Positions 18,401-28,100 of a stretch of DNA of 64,000 nucleotides are shown one piece after another. Numbering within the stretch: position 1 is the first letter of the stretch; each line of letters begins with the position of its first letter. Source of the DNA: SP197 sp965242595 (GTDB lineage: Bacteria; Pseudomonadota; Alphaproteobacteria; SP197); contig OZ251464.1 in NCBI GenBank assembly GCA_965242595.1, forward strand, positions 868,001 to 932,000. Reading direction: 5' to 3'. The notes under the pieces are model-generated. The model was not told where the DNA came from, made no database searches, and worked only from the letters and a program-made list of their open reading frames with translations. The translations under genes were made by a program, and so were the position numbers.

Positions 18401-19142
18401 CCAGCGCGGCCCTGGCCGCAACCACCTACACCTGGACCGCAACCGATGCCGACGGCGACGAGGCATCGCTGACCTTCACCGCCGCCGTGAACGCCATCCC
18501 CAGCTTCGGCGACGAGACCATCGTCGATGCGGTGTGGCTCAAAGGCAAGCAGATCGACCCCTTCACCCTGCCCGAAGCGACGGGCGGCGACGGCAGGGTG
18601 ACCTACGCATTGTCGGCGGCCGCGCCGCATACCGGCCTGCCGGACGGCGTGGTGCGCGACACGACCACGCGCGAGGTTTCCGGCACCCCCACCGCGGCGC
18701 GGGCCGCGACCACCTATACCTGGACGGCAACCGATACCGACGGCGACCAGGCGGAGCTGACCTTCACCGCGACCGTGGCGGAGCCGCCGGCGGTGACGCT
18801 GATCCTCTCATCCGCAACCATCGACGAGCACGATGGAACCAACCCCGGCGTGGCGACGGTGACGGCGGTGCTGGACAAGGCATCGGGCGCCGGCACCACG
18901 GTGACGGTGGAGGCAACGGCGGGAACGAACGCTACAGACGGCGATTTCGCGCTGAGCGCCGCCGCAACCCTGACCATCGCCGCCGGCGCGACCGCCAGCA
19001 CCGGAACGGTGACCATCGCCGCGGTGGACAACGCGAAGGACGAAAACGACAAGGCCGTCACCGTCACCGGCAGCGCGGCCAACGACATCCTGGTGACCGG
19101 CCCGGCCGACCTGACGCTGACCATCGCCGACGACGACGCTGA
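9429..19142 (+). CDS. Giant modular surface protein (autotransporter type), 5' part before frameshift
   Basis: The open frame runs from an ATG at 9429 to 19142, but meaningful coding ends near 18084, where one extra G shifts the frame. Start candidates are ATG 9429 and 9492 (before the poly-C), ATG 9571, and GTG 9624, which has AAGG eight bases upstream. A signal peptide follows: WRVFAAAGLVGAVWLWAGA, with cleavage likely after ATPAVA near 9734. About 15 modules of 110-130 residues come next (VSGVAIASSP...VTVTGTPQLAIAIG...LTLNGG), resembling the repeats of cyanobacterial SwmB. Putative-Ig (He_PIG-like) modules with LPAGL...SGTP...TATDGDGD are interspersed, four of them in tandem from about 17680. 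No adhesin function is proven. Joined with the next entry it gives one protein of about 8,300 residues. Confidence 0.8.
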   Translation: MLFLLLDLAEALGLRRCHVAAMAACRGAVASARFTPPPPPPPPAPAIPMPAVPAPCFRARAKVAGVGDVREWRAAGRGWRVFAAAGLVGAVWLWAGATPAVAQDRGAEGEQGRLATVSGVAIASSPAAGGSYKTGENIDVEVTFGFAVAVTGTPQLAIAIGTTTRQAAFQSVSDETVSFRYQVAAADFDGDGIAIGAGALTLNGGSIRTTGLNPVDAGLDLGSHAIATAGGHAVNDARPSFGTAKVLNQHWIASTSVSAQLPAASSGDGTLSYALSGPGAATTLSLPQGLSWDAATRTISGQPGGMAATNSYTLTARDGDGDEARLSFGITVADANAPKPTGLWLPKWELYSQGAPQQRQGFDGNYKTGDTIFAVVLFDKRVIVTETPKPRLALNIGGSVRQADYSFTMGNQVVFTYTVAAGDFDGGGLEIAADALTLNGGSIRSANGALAASLRLDGVAITVGADHRVNDTQPSFAARVLDQHWVAGMTVSAQLPAARGDGTVSYALTGPGAATTLSLPQGLSWDAATRTISGKPAAMTATASYALTARDGDGDETEASFDITVAAEDAPRPMGPLALISPMREEFNGNYQTGDTIWAMVSFRAPITVTGAPRLALDIGGTIRQANYAPLAKTPTGLSFRYTVTAEDFDGDGLEIAADALTLNGGSIVSSADGSLAASLGLGGLAIRTTDDKPPTVRDKTPAFSQAASAANLSLVKDVAASATLPAATGGDGQLSYSIAPPLPAGLVASGLTVTGTPTDAGTTTHTLTATDGDGDTATLGPFSVTVATNPVVTGVAIASSPAAGDSYKTGETITVDVTFNQPVAVTGTPQLAIAIGATTRQATGSHSSGANKIAFSYTVATDDKDADGIAIAANALTLNGGTIGNAKGEDARLGSPALAAQTGHKVSSPPKITGVRLIASDLVKSGGAWSQRAPGWEDRRQTARNWFTPSVVMVMIGFDQDVTVTGTPQVALDIGSATRQADYDAHGFNALADLDNPRQTYFYYELQPGDHDGDGLEIAANALTLNGGTIRDGDGEDAALGLGRHAISSQAGYRVADLAPAFETLTARRYLLNMRVSDRLPAASGGDGTLSYTLTGPGGATTLSLPAGLSWDAASRTLSGTPTGATAAASYRLTATDRDGDEAVVSFDLAVVTDPVVADVAVTSSPAASTGYEAGETITVDVTFDQAVAVTGTPQLALTIGSKRRLAVGSHSAGASKIAFSYTVATDDRDNDGISIAANALTLNGGTIGNAKGEHARLSLGAHAVVGASGHKVSTPPKITRVELGWTAWQCCWRKREAGWKNPRQTGVNNLYAPSTVLVTITFNQDVTVTGTPQVALGIGSATRQASYDAILMAGSTTSATFYYELQDGDHDGDGVSVAAHALTLNGGTIRDREGENAVLGLGSHAIANKADFRVADTSPSFGAATIQPQHWVAESASSLTLPEASGDGTVSYALTPAQRPSWMAFDAARRVLSGTPPAAAARASYRWTATDGDGDATALDFTLTVAAANAPRISEVKFLSSPAAHRMYGPGSTVTVGVKFDKAVTVTGTPTLALAIGTTTRQASYSATRNGYLEFAYTVAQADYDSDGVSIGRGALALPTGGSHSIVDAAATTVRAALGLGSHAIANDSGHMVGSPPRVTGVSFHSTPPQAGTYTTGATVVVQVDFDQTVTVTGTPQLALNIGGQTRQASASAGTGNAYIRFSYPVVAADSDSDGLGIATGALTLNGGAIRDSDGQDAALALGSHARAAFASAKVDGSRTGRWPVFAQATGPDLALTVGQAASQALPTASGGDGRRTYAVSPALPAGLVMSNTGTLSGTPGMESPKTAYTLTATDSNGDTATLAFTLKVTGNRPVVSGVAIASTPLAGDSYGASEEIRVDVTFQRVGTGAMMVQERPQLAIAIGATTRTAEFLSVSGATLRFRYTVQAADRDTDGLSIAADALKLNGGLIRDAAGNNAILALGSHALGAQTSHKVNGATGRAPTVSGVRVISTPGSSQTYTRGEAIEVEVRFDQAVGVSSTPKPQLALTIGSHTRQAAWNRAGASPTTHIFRYTVQAADSDSDGLSIATGALTLNGGTIRNTRGTNATLALGSHALGNQAAHKVNGADNPIPTVTGVSIRSFQADRVYDAGETIEVRVTFNKDVMVQTRRPGLGSSFIPTTPRLTIAIGTTTRLAMYHDSPGCSQLCRSLNFRYTVQHPDYDSDGISIAADALDSYGGISFPGHGVIAQPINNPSLGNQAAHKVDGRTASVTGVAITSTPARSDGYGAGETIRVKVTFSNLVNNLSDGSSRLALAIGSTTRHATLSTLLGPQHSRDLYYEYTVQRTDRDADGISIVEGALTGNNLRRREGNPVNLALGSHALGAQGGHKVTGARVHPRVSSVSVIGRPQSNQTYALGEEIEVRVTFDIPIFLGSLDGYSIRPPQLALAIGTTTHRLDSKLPASSHALQFKHTVGPSDLDADGISIAADALTLPTGVTLTSQLGAGAALDLGSHALTNVAYLKVNGSSNPAAVGEVGLSGQARHDTFLTGERFKIAVEYSKTVTVTGTPTIALQVGSMTRRLQMADSLGRPLKSYRGRHLNFYYTVQHGDRDPDGISIAADALSLEGASITGPGGVAAQLRLTNSIVNASMFRVGGAAQPTPTFGAAVVPARIWTVGVPVDFTLPPATDGDGTLSYALTGPGTSATTLSLPGGLGYSYSASTASVPSGGRIHGTPTAPAAQASYRLTATDSDDDKATLDFTIEVKPDLMPSFGDATIADKDWIEDDAIAAFDLPAATGGNGALTYALSPALPGGLARAERRVSGTPDAAAARTQYTWTVTDADGDRAELTFHATVAADTEPSFGDATIDDKDWIENGEIAAFDLPAATGGNAPLTYALSPALPGGAGAGRAPGERHTECRRGANAIHLDRDRRRRRRGRADLSRHGGRGHRAQLRRQHHRRPHLDAAPSHHRLCPAGGQRRRRRPDLRAGAGPARRPDPRRHHARGFRHAQRGPGRNHLHLDRNRCRRRRGIADLHRRRERHPQLRRRDHRRCGVAQRQADRPLHPARSDGRRRQGDLRIVGGRAAYRPAGRRGARHDHARGFRHPHRGAGRDHLYLDGNRYRRRPGGADLHRDRGGAAGGDADPLIRNHRRARWNQPRRGDGDGGAGQGIGRRHHGDGGGNGGNERYRRRFRAERRRNPDHRRRRDRQHRNGDHRRGGQREGRKRQGRHRHRQRGQRHPGDRPGRPDADHRRRRR
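9532..9557 (+). repeat. Homopolymer of 26 cytosines
   Basis: An uninterrupted run of 26 C between GATTTA and GCGCCTGCC. If translation of the giant gene starts at 9429 or 9492 the run encodes eight prolines plus part of a Thr codon, and any length change not divisible by three switches the protein off. If translation starts after the run, it lies in the leader and could alter promoter or ribosome-site geometry. Such runs mutate by slipped-strand mispairing. Sequencing often miscounts them, so the exact length is uncertain. Confidence 0.9.
9774..17340 (+). repeat. Array of about 15 SwmB-like modules with interspersed putative-Ig modules
   Basis: Modules open with V(S/T)GVxIxSxP, continue through E(T/E)I.V.VTF...VTVTGTPQLALxIG and close with DxDGxxIAAxALTLNGG...LGSHA. 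They are diverged at the DNA level, unlike the Calx-beta array further on, so they look older. The pattern resembles repeats of giant cell-surface proteins such as cyanobacterial SwmB; the family name is a judgement from memory of the pattern. Confidence 0.65.
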
Positions 19143-22100
19143 GCCAACGCTTGCGATCTCCGCGCCCGTGGTGGCGGAAGGGGCGGCCGGCACAAGCGCG
19201 GCACTGGACTGGGCGGTGACGCTGAGCGCGGAAAGCGGCAGGCAGGTGACGGTTGCCTATGCCGAGGGGGCGGGCGGCACGGCGACGGCGGGGGCGGACT
19301 ATACGGCGCTGGCAGACGGCACGCTGACCTTCGCGGCGGGCGAGACGGGCAAGACGATTTCGGTGACGGTGACGGGCGACGCGATGGACGAGCCGAACGA
19401 GACGGTAGTCGTGACGCTGAGCGCCCCGTCGAACGCGACCATCCCGGACAGCGCCGCAAGTGGAACGGGCACCATCACGGACGACGACGCGGCTCCGGAT
19501 GTGACGCTGGCGCTGGCGGATAGCACCATCGCCGAGGACAGCGGCACGACCACGGTGAGTGCGACACTTTCCCACGCATCGAGCGCGGCCACGACGGTGA
19601 CGGTGACGGAGCTGACCGGCGCCTACACGGTGGATTCGACGGACGCGACCATCGTCATCGCGGCGGGGAACACGGCGAACGCCTCGGACACGGCGACGAT
19701 CGACGCCGTGAACGACGCCATCGACAACGTGGGCGACCGCATGGTGACGGTGACTGCGACAGCCTCCAACGACCAGGGCGCGGGCAGCGTAACGGGCGCG
19801 TCGCTGACATTGACCGACGACGAGGGGACGCCGACGGTGACGCTGGCGCTGTCGGCACCGGATGCGTCGAAGCCGGACACGATTGCGGAGAGCGGAGATG
19901 GCAATGCAAGTACGGTGACGGCCAGCCTGTCGCATGCGTCGAGCGAAGCGGTGACGCTGACGGTCTCGACGGCGGCAGGAACCGGCGCAGCGGCGGCGGA
20001 CTTTGCGCAGACGGGCACGACGCTGACCATCGCAGCGGGTGCGACGGCGAGCACGGGCGTGGTGACGGTGACGGCGAATGACGATGCGACCGATGCGCCG
20101 GACAAGCAGGTGACGGTGACGGCCACGGTGTCGGGTGCCAGCGGCGTGGCGGACCCGTCTGCCGTGACACTGACCATCGCCGATGACGACGATGCCCCGG
20201 ATGTGACGCTGAGCCTGTCGGCAGCCTCGATTGCCGAGAACGGCGGCGAAACCACGGTATCGGCGGCCCTCTCCCACCCCTCCAGCGCGGCCACCACGGT
20301 GACGGTGACGGCGGTGACCGGGGCCTACACGGTGGGTTCGGACGCGTTGATCGTCATCGCCGCCGGCGACACCGTGAACGCCGCCGACACGGCAACCGTG
20401 GTGGCGGCGGACGACATGGTGCATCAGGGCAGCGTCGGGCGTGCCACCACGGTGACGGCCACGGCGTCCAACGACCAGGCAACCGCCAACTCGGAGACCA
20501 TGGCCGTGACCGGCGCGACGCTGACGCTCACCGACGACGAAACCCTGCCGACCGTGACCCTGGCCCTGGCGCTGACCTCGATTTCGGAAAACGGCGGCGT
20601 GACGTCGGTGACGGCGAAGCTGTCGGGCGCCTCCAGCGAGGCGGTGGTGGTGACGGTGACGGCGGCCGACGATTTCTCCCTTTCCGCCGGGACGACCCTG
20701 ACCATTGCCGCCAGCGCCACCACCAGCAGCGGCGATGTGACGCTGACGGCCAACGACAACGCCACCGATGCGCCCGACAAACAGGTGACGGTTGCCGCCA
20801 CGGCGGCCGGCGGCAACGGCGCGGCGAACCCGGCCGGTGTCACGCTGACGCTGACCGACGACGACGATGCGCCGGGTGTGACGCTGGCCCTGTCGGCAGT
20901 CTCGATTGACGAGAACGGCGGCGAGACCACGGTATCGGCGGCGCTGTCCCACCCCTCCAGCGCGGCCACCACGGTGACGGTGACGGCGGTGACCGGGGCC
21001 TACACGGTGGGTTCGGACGCTGTGATCGTCATCGCCGCCGGCGCCACCGTGAACGCCGCCGACACGGCCATCGTGGTGGCGGTGGACGACAGCGTGTATC
21101 AGGGCGGCGCGGGCGGCGCCGGGCGTTCCACCACGGTGACGGGCACGCTCACCAACGACCAGGGCGTGGGTAGCGTGACCGGCGCGGCGCTGACGCTCAC
21201 CGACGACGATGCACTGCCGAACGTGACGCTGGCGCTGTCGGATAGCTCGATCTCGGAGACCGGCGGCGAGACCACGGTGACGGCGACGCTTTCGGGCAAA
21301 TCGAGCGAAGCGGTGACGGTGACGGTGGGGGCGGCGGCCGGGGCCGGGGCGGATGCGGGCGATTTCGACCTTTCCACGGCCAAGACGCTGACCATCGCCG
21401 CCGGCGACACCGCCAGCAGCGGCGATGTGACGGTGACGGCCAACGACAACGATGTCCACGCGCCGAACAAGTCGGTGACGGTCTCCGGCACCGTGGCGGG
21501 CGGCAACAACGTGGCGGCGCCGTCCGATGTCACCCTGACGCTGATCGACGACGAGACGCTGCCGACCGTGACCCTGGCCCTGTCGGATAGCTCGATCTCG
21601 GAGACCGGTGGCGAGACCACGGTGACGGCGAGGCTTTCGGGCAAATCGAGTGAAGCGGTAGTGGTGACGGTGGCAGCAGTGCCCGGGACCGGCGCGGTGG
21701 CGGCCGACTTCGCCCTTTCCACCGCCAAAACCCTCACCATCGCCGCCGGCACCACCGCCAGCGCCGGCACGGTAACGGTGACGGCCAACGGCAACGATCT
21801 CCATTCGGGGAATAAGTCGGTGACGGTCTCCGGCACGGTGGTGGGCGGCAACAACGTGGCTGCGCCATCCAATGTCGCCTTGACGCTCACCGACGACGAA
21901 ACCCTGCCGACGGTGACGCTGGCCCTGTCGCCGGCGTCGATTACGGAGAGCGGCGGAGTGGCAACGGTGACGGCGACCCTTTCGGGCAAATCGAGCCAGG
22001 CGGTGACGGTAACGGTGGCGGCTTCGCCTGGGACCGGCGCGGTGGCAGCCGACTTCGCCCTTTCCGCCGCCAAGACGCTGACCATCGCCGTCGGCACCAC

Positions 22101-25100
22101 CACCAGCGCCGGCACGGTGACCGTGACCGCCAACGGCAACGACGTCCATTCGGGGGACAAGTCGGTGACGGTCTCCGGCATGGTGACCGGCGGCAACGGC
22201 ATGGCGGCGCCCTCGAATGTCACCCTGGCGTTGACCGACGACGAAACCTTGCCGGCCGTGACCCTGGCCCTGTCGTCCTCCTCGATCTCGGAGACCGGCG
22301 GGGTGGCGACGGTGACGGCGACCCTTTCGGGCGCCTCCAGCGAAGCGGTGACGGTGACGGTGACGGTGGCAGCGGCGGCCGGGACCGGCGCGGTGGCAGC
22401 CGACTTCGACCTTTCCGCGGCCAGGACGCTCACCATCGCCGCCGGTGCCACCGCCAGCGCCGGCACGGTGACGGTGACGGCCAACGGCAACGATGTGGAC
22501 TCGCCGGACAAGCGGGTGACGATCTCCGCCACGGTGGCGGGCGGCAACGGCGTGGCGGTGCCGCCGGATGTCACGCTGACGCTGACGGACGACGAGACGC
22601 TGCCGACCGTGGCCCTGGCCCTGTCGTCCTCGTCGATTTCGGAAACCGGCGGGGTATCGTCGGTGACTGCGACGCTTTCGGGCGTGTCCAGCGCGACGGT
22701 GGCGCTGACGGTCTCGGCAGCTGGTGGCGGGTTCACGCTGTCGGGCACCAAGACGCTGACCATTGCGGCGGGAGATACGACCAGCACGGGCGTGGTAACG
22801 GTAACGGCGGTGGCCGACACCACGGACTCGCCAGACAAGTCGGCGACGGTCTCTGCCACGGCATCCGGCGGCGGCGTGGCGGACCCATCTGCCGTGACGT
22901 TGACCATCACCGATGATGACGCTGCGCCGCTGGTGACGCTGGCGTTGTCGTCTTCGACGATCAACGAGAGCGGGACGACGACGCAGGCGACGGTGACGGC
23001 GAGGCTTTCGCATCCGTCGAGCGAGGCGACGACGGTGAGGGTGTCGGCGTCGCCGGTGTCTTCGACCGGCGCGGTTGCGGCGGACTACATGCTGTCGAAC
23101 GGCAAGACGCTGACGATAGCGGCGGGGGACACGGCGAGTGCGGGCGCGGTGACGGTGACCGCGGCGGACAACGACGTGGATGCGCCGGACAAGCAGGTGA
23201 CGGTCTCGGGCAGGGCATCCAACTCCCAGGGGGTCGCGGGGCATCCCTCCGACGTGATGCTGACCATCGCGGACGACGAGGCGTTGCCGACGGTGGCGCT
23301 GGAGCTGTCGGCGGCGTCGATATCGGAGTCGGGCGAGGTAACGACGGTGACGGCGAGACTGTCGGGCGCATCGAGCGAAGCGGTGATGCTGACGGTGGGG
23401 GCGGCGGGCGCAGCGGTTGGGGACTTCACGCTGTCGAACCCGGCGACGCTGACCATTGCGGCGGGAGATACGACCAGTGCGGGCGCGGTGACGGTGACGG
23501 CGAATGGGAACGACGTGGATTCGCCGGACAAGCAGGTGACGGTTTCGGCCACGGCGTCGGGCGGCAACGGCGTGGCGAACCCGGCGAGCAAGACGTTGAC
23601 CATCTCGGATGACGACGCGGCGCCGGGTGTGACGCTGGCGCTGGCGTCCTCGTCGATTGCGGAGAACGGCGGCGCGACCACAGTGAGAGCCACCCTATCG
23701 CACCCGTCGAGTGCAGCGACGACGGTGACGGTGGTGGGGGTATCGGGCTTCTACACGGCGGGTTCGGACGCAACCATTGTGATTGCAGTGGGTGAGACGG
23801 CGAATGCCTCGGACACGGCGACGATTACGGCGGTGGACGACGCCATCGACAATGTGGGCAACCGCACAGTGACGGTGACGGCGACGGCTTCCAACGACCA
23901 GGGCGCGGGAAGCGTCACCGGAGCCATGCTGACGCTGACCGACGACGAGGGTGCGCCGACGGCAACATTGAAGCTATCGCCTTCTTCGATTTCGGAGTCG
24001 GGCGGGGTGTCGTCGGTGACGGCGAGGCTGTCGGGCAAGTCGAGCGACGCGGTGACGGTGACGGTGGAAGCGGCGGCTGGAACGGGAGCGGTCGGGGCGG
24101 ACTTCGCTCTCTCCGCCGCAAAGACGCTGACCATTGCGGCCGGCAGCACCGCCAGCAGTGGCGCTGTGACGGTGACGGCGAACGGGAACGACGTGGACGC
24201 GCCAAATAAGCAGGTGACGGTCTCGGGAACGGCATCCGGCGGCGGCGTGGCGGACCCATCTGCAGTCCCGCTCACCATCGCCGATGACGACGCGGCGCCA
24301 TCGGTGACACTGGCACTGTCGTCTTCGTCGATATCGGAGAACGGCGGCGTGGCGACGGTAACGGCGCGGCTTTCCGGCAAGTCGAGCCAGCCGACGACGG
24401 TCACGGTGTCGGCGTCGGCGGGGCTGCACACGTCTGTCACGGACTTCACGCAGACGGGCACGACGCTGACGGTGGCGGCGGGCGCGACAGCGAGCACGGG
24501 CGTGGTGACGGTGTCGGCGGTGAACGACGAGGCGGATGCGACCCACGACAAGAAGGTGACGGTTTCGGCGACGGCGGCCAACGGTCATGGGATTGCGGGG
24601 AACCCGTCGCCGGTGACGCTGACGATTGAGGACGACGATGTGGACCTGAAGCCGACGTTCGGGGATGCGGAGGTGGCGGACCAGAGCTGGCCGATATCCA
24701 CGGAGATTGCGCGCCTCACACTGCCGGCGGCGACGGGTGGCGACGGGGCGCTGACCTACACGTTGTCGCCGTCCTTGCCGTCGTGGTTGAGGCGGAGCGG
24801 TTTCGCGGTGACGGGGACGACGCCGTCTGAGTCGTTGGCGTTGGCGGACTATGAGTGGACGGTGCGGGACGAGGACGGCGACAAGGCGTCGCTGACTTTC
24901 GCCATTGAGGTGGTGGAGAGCGGGATCCTGAACCCGGACGCGGCGCTCTCGCTGTCGCTGTCGTCGCCTCGGGTGTCGGAGGGGGCGTCGGGTTCGACGG
25001 CGACGCTGAGCTACGAGGTGACGCTGAGCGCGGCGAGCACGGAAGAGGTGACGGTGCGCTACGCGGACGCGGGGACGGGGACGGCGACGTCGGAGACGGA

Positions 25101-28100
25101 CTATACGGCGCTGTTGCCCGGGACGCTGACCCTGGCGCCCAGCGTGACGAGTGCGACGGTCTCGGTGACGGTGACGGGCGACGATATTGACGAGCCGGAC
25201 GAGACGGTGATGGTGACGCTGAGCGATCCGGTGAACGCGCAGGTTCCGGTGGCCGGTCGGACGGGGACGGGCACCATCACGGACGACGACGCGGCCCCGG
25301 ATGTGACGCTGGCGCTGGCGGATAGCACCATCGCCGAGGACGGCGGCACGACCACGGTGAGTGCGACACTCTCCCACCCGTCGAGCGCGGCCACCACGGT
25401 GACGGTGACGGCGCTGACCGGCGCCTACACGGTGGATTCGACGGACGCGACCATCGTCATCGCGGCGGGGAACACGGCGAACGCCTCGGACACGGCGACG
25501 ATCGACGCCGTGAACGACGCCATCGACAACGTGGGCGACCGCATGGTGACGGTGACTGCGACAGCCTCCAACGACCAGGGCGCGGGCAGCGTAACGGGCG
25601 CGTCGCTGACATTGACCGACGACGAGGGGACGCCGACGGTGACGCTGGCGCTGTCGGAACCGGATGCGTCGAAGCCGGACACGATTGCGGAGAGCGGAGA
25701 TGGCAACGCAAGCACGGTGACGGCCAGCCTGTCGCATGCGTCGAGCGAAGCGGTGACGCTGACGGTCTCGACGGCGGCGGGAACCGGCGCGGTGGCGACG
25801 GACTTTGCGCAGACGGGCACGACGCTGACCATCGCAGCGGGCGCGACGGCGAGCACGGGCGTGGTGACGGTGACGGCGAATGACGATGCGACCGATGCGC
25901 CGGACAAGCAGGTGACGGTGACGGCCGTGGTGTCGGGTGCCAGCGGCGTGGCGGCCCCGACGGACGTGACGCTGATCATCGCGGACGACGAGACGCTGCC
26001 GACCCTGGCCCTGGCCCTGTCGTCCTCGTCGATCTCGGAGACCGGCGGGGTGACGACGGTGACGGCGACGCTTTCGGGCAAATCGAGCCAGGCGGTGACG
26101 GTGACGGTGGGGGCGGCGCCCGGCGCCAACGCGGCGGCGGCCGATTTCGACCTTTCCACCGCCAAGACACTCACCATCGCCGCCGGCGCCGCCACCAGCG
26201 CCGGCACGGTGACGGTGACGGCCAATGGCAACGACGTCCATTCGGGGAACAAGTCGGTGACGGTCTCCGGCACGGTGGCGGGCGGCAACAACGTGGCCGC
26301 GCCATCCAATGTCACCCTGACGCTCACCGACGACGAAACCCTGCCGACCCTGACCCTGGCGCTGTCGTCCTCCTCGATCTCGGAGACCGGCGGGGTGGCA
26401 ACGGTGACGGCCACGCTTTCGGGCAAGTCGAGCCAGGCGGTGACGGTGACGGTGGCAGCGGCGCCCGGCGCCAACGCGGCGGCGGCCGATTTCGACCTCT
26501 CCAGCGCCAAGACGCTGACCATCGCCGCCGGCGCCACCGCCAGCGTCGGCGCGGTGACGGTGACGGCCAACGGCAACGATGTGGACTCGCCGAACAAGCA
26601 GGTGACGGTCTCCGGCACGGTGGCGGGCGGCAACAACGTGGCCGCGCCATCCAATGTCACCCTGACGCTGACCGACGATGAAACCCTGCCGACCGTCACC
26701 CTGGCGCTGTCGTCCTCCTCGATCTCGGAGACCGGTGGGGTGACGACGGTGACGGCCACTCTTTCGGGCAAATCGAGCCAGGCGGTGACGGTGACAGTGG
26801 CAGCGGCGGCCGGGACCGGCGCGGTGGCGGCCGACTTCGACCTTTCCAGCGCCACAACGCTCACCATCGCCGCCGGCACCACCGCCAGCGTCGGCGCGGT
26901 GACGGTGACGGCCAATGGCAACGACGTCCATTCGGGGAACAAGTCGGTGACGGTCTCCGGCACCGTGGCGGGCGGCAACAACGTGGCGGCACCGTCCGAT
27001 GTCACCCTGACGCTGACCGACGACGAGATGCTGCCGACCGTGACCCTGGCCCTGTCGTCCCCCTCGGTCTCGGAGGCCGGCGGGGTATCATCTGTGACTG
27101 CGACGCTTTCGGGTGCGTCCAGCGCGGTGGTGACGCTGACGGTCTCGGCGGCCGGTGGCGGGTTCACGCTGTCGAGCGCGAAGACGCTGACCATCGCTGC
27201 GGGTGCGACGGCGAGCACGGGGGTGGTGACGGTGACGGCGGTGGCCGATGCCACGGACTCGCCGGACAAGTCGGTGACGGTCTCTGCCACGGCATCCGGC
27301 GGCGGTGTGGCGGACCCATCTGCCGTGACGCTGACCATCACCGATGACGATGCGGCACCGGATGCGGCGCTGGCGCTGGCGGATACTTCGGTCCCGGAGG
27401 ATGGCGGCACGACCACGGTGAGCGCCACCCTATCGCACCCGTCGAGCGCGGCGACGACGGTGACGGTGACGGGCGTGTCCGGGTTCTACACGGTGGGCGC
27501 GGACGCAACCGTTGTGATTGCGGCGGGGAACACGGCGAACGCCACCGACACAGCGACGATTACGGCGGTGGACGACGCCATCGATAACGTGGTCGCCCGC
27601 ACGGTGACGGTGACGGGCACGGCATCCAACGGCCAGGCAGCCGCCAACTCGGAGACCGTGGCCGTGACCGGTGCGAGCCTGACGCTGACCGACGACGAGA
27701 CGACACCGACAGCGACGCTGAAGCTGTCGTCTGCGGCGATCTCGGAGAACGGCGGAGTTGCGTCGGTGATGGCGGGCCTGAACCGTGCGTCGAGCGAAGC
27801 GGTGACGCTGACGGTCTCGGCAGCCGGTGGGGGGTTCACGCTGTCGGGTGCGAAGATGCTGACCATCGCTGCGGGTGCGACGGCGAGCACGGGGGTGGTG
27901 ACGGTGACGGCGGTGGCCGATGCCACGGACTCGCCGGACAAGCAGGTGACGGTGACGGCCACGGCATCCGGCGGCGGCGTGGCGGACCCAACGGCTGCGA
28001 CGCTGACCATCACCGATGACGACGCTGCACCGGATGTGACGCTGGCGCTGGCGGACTCTTCAGTCCCGGAGGATGGCGGCACGACCACGGTGACGGCGAC

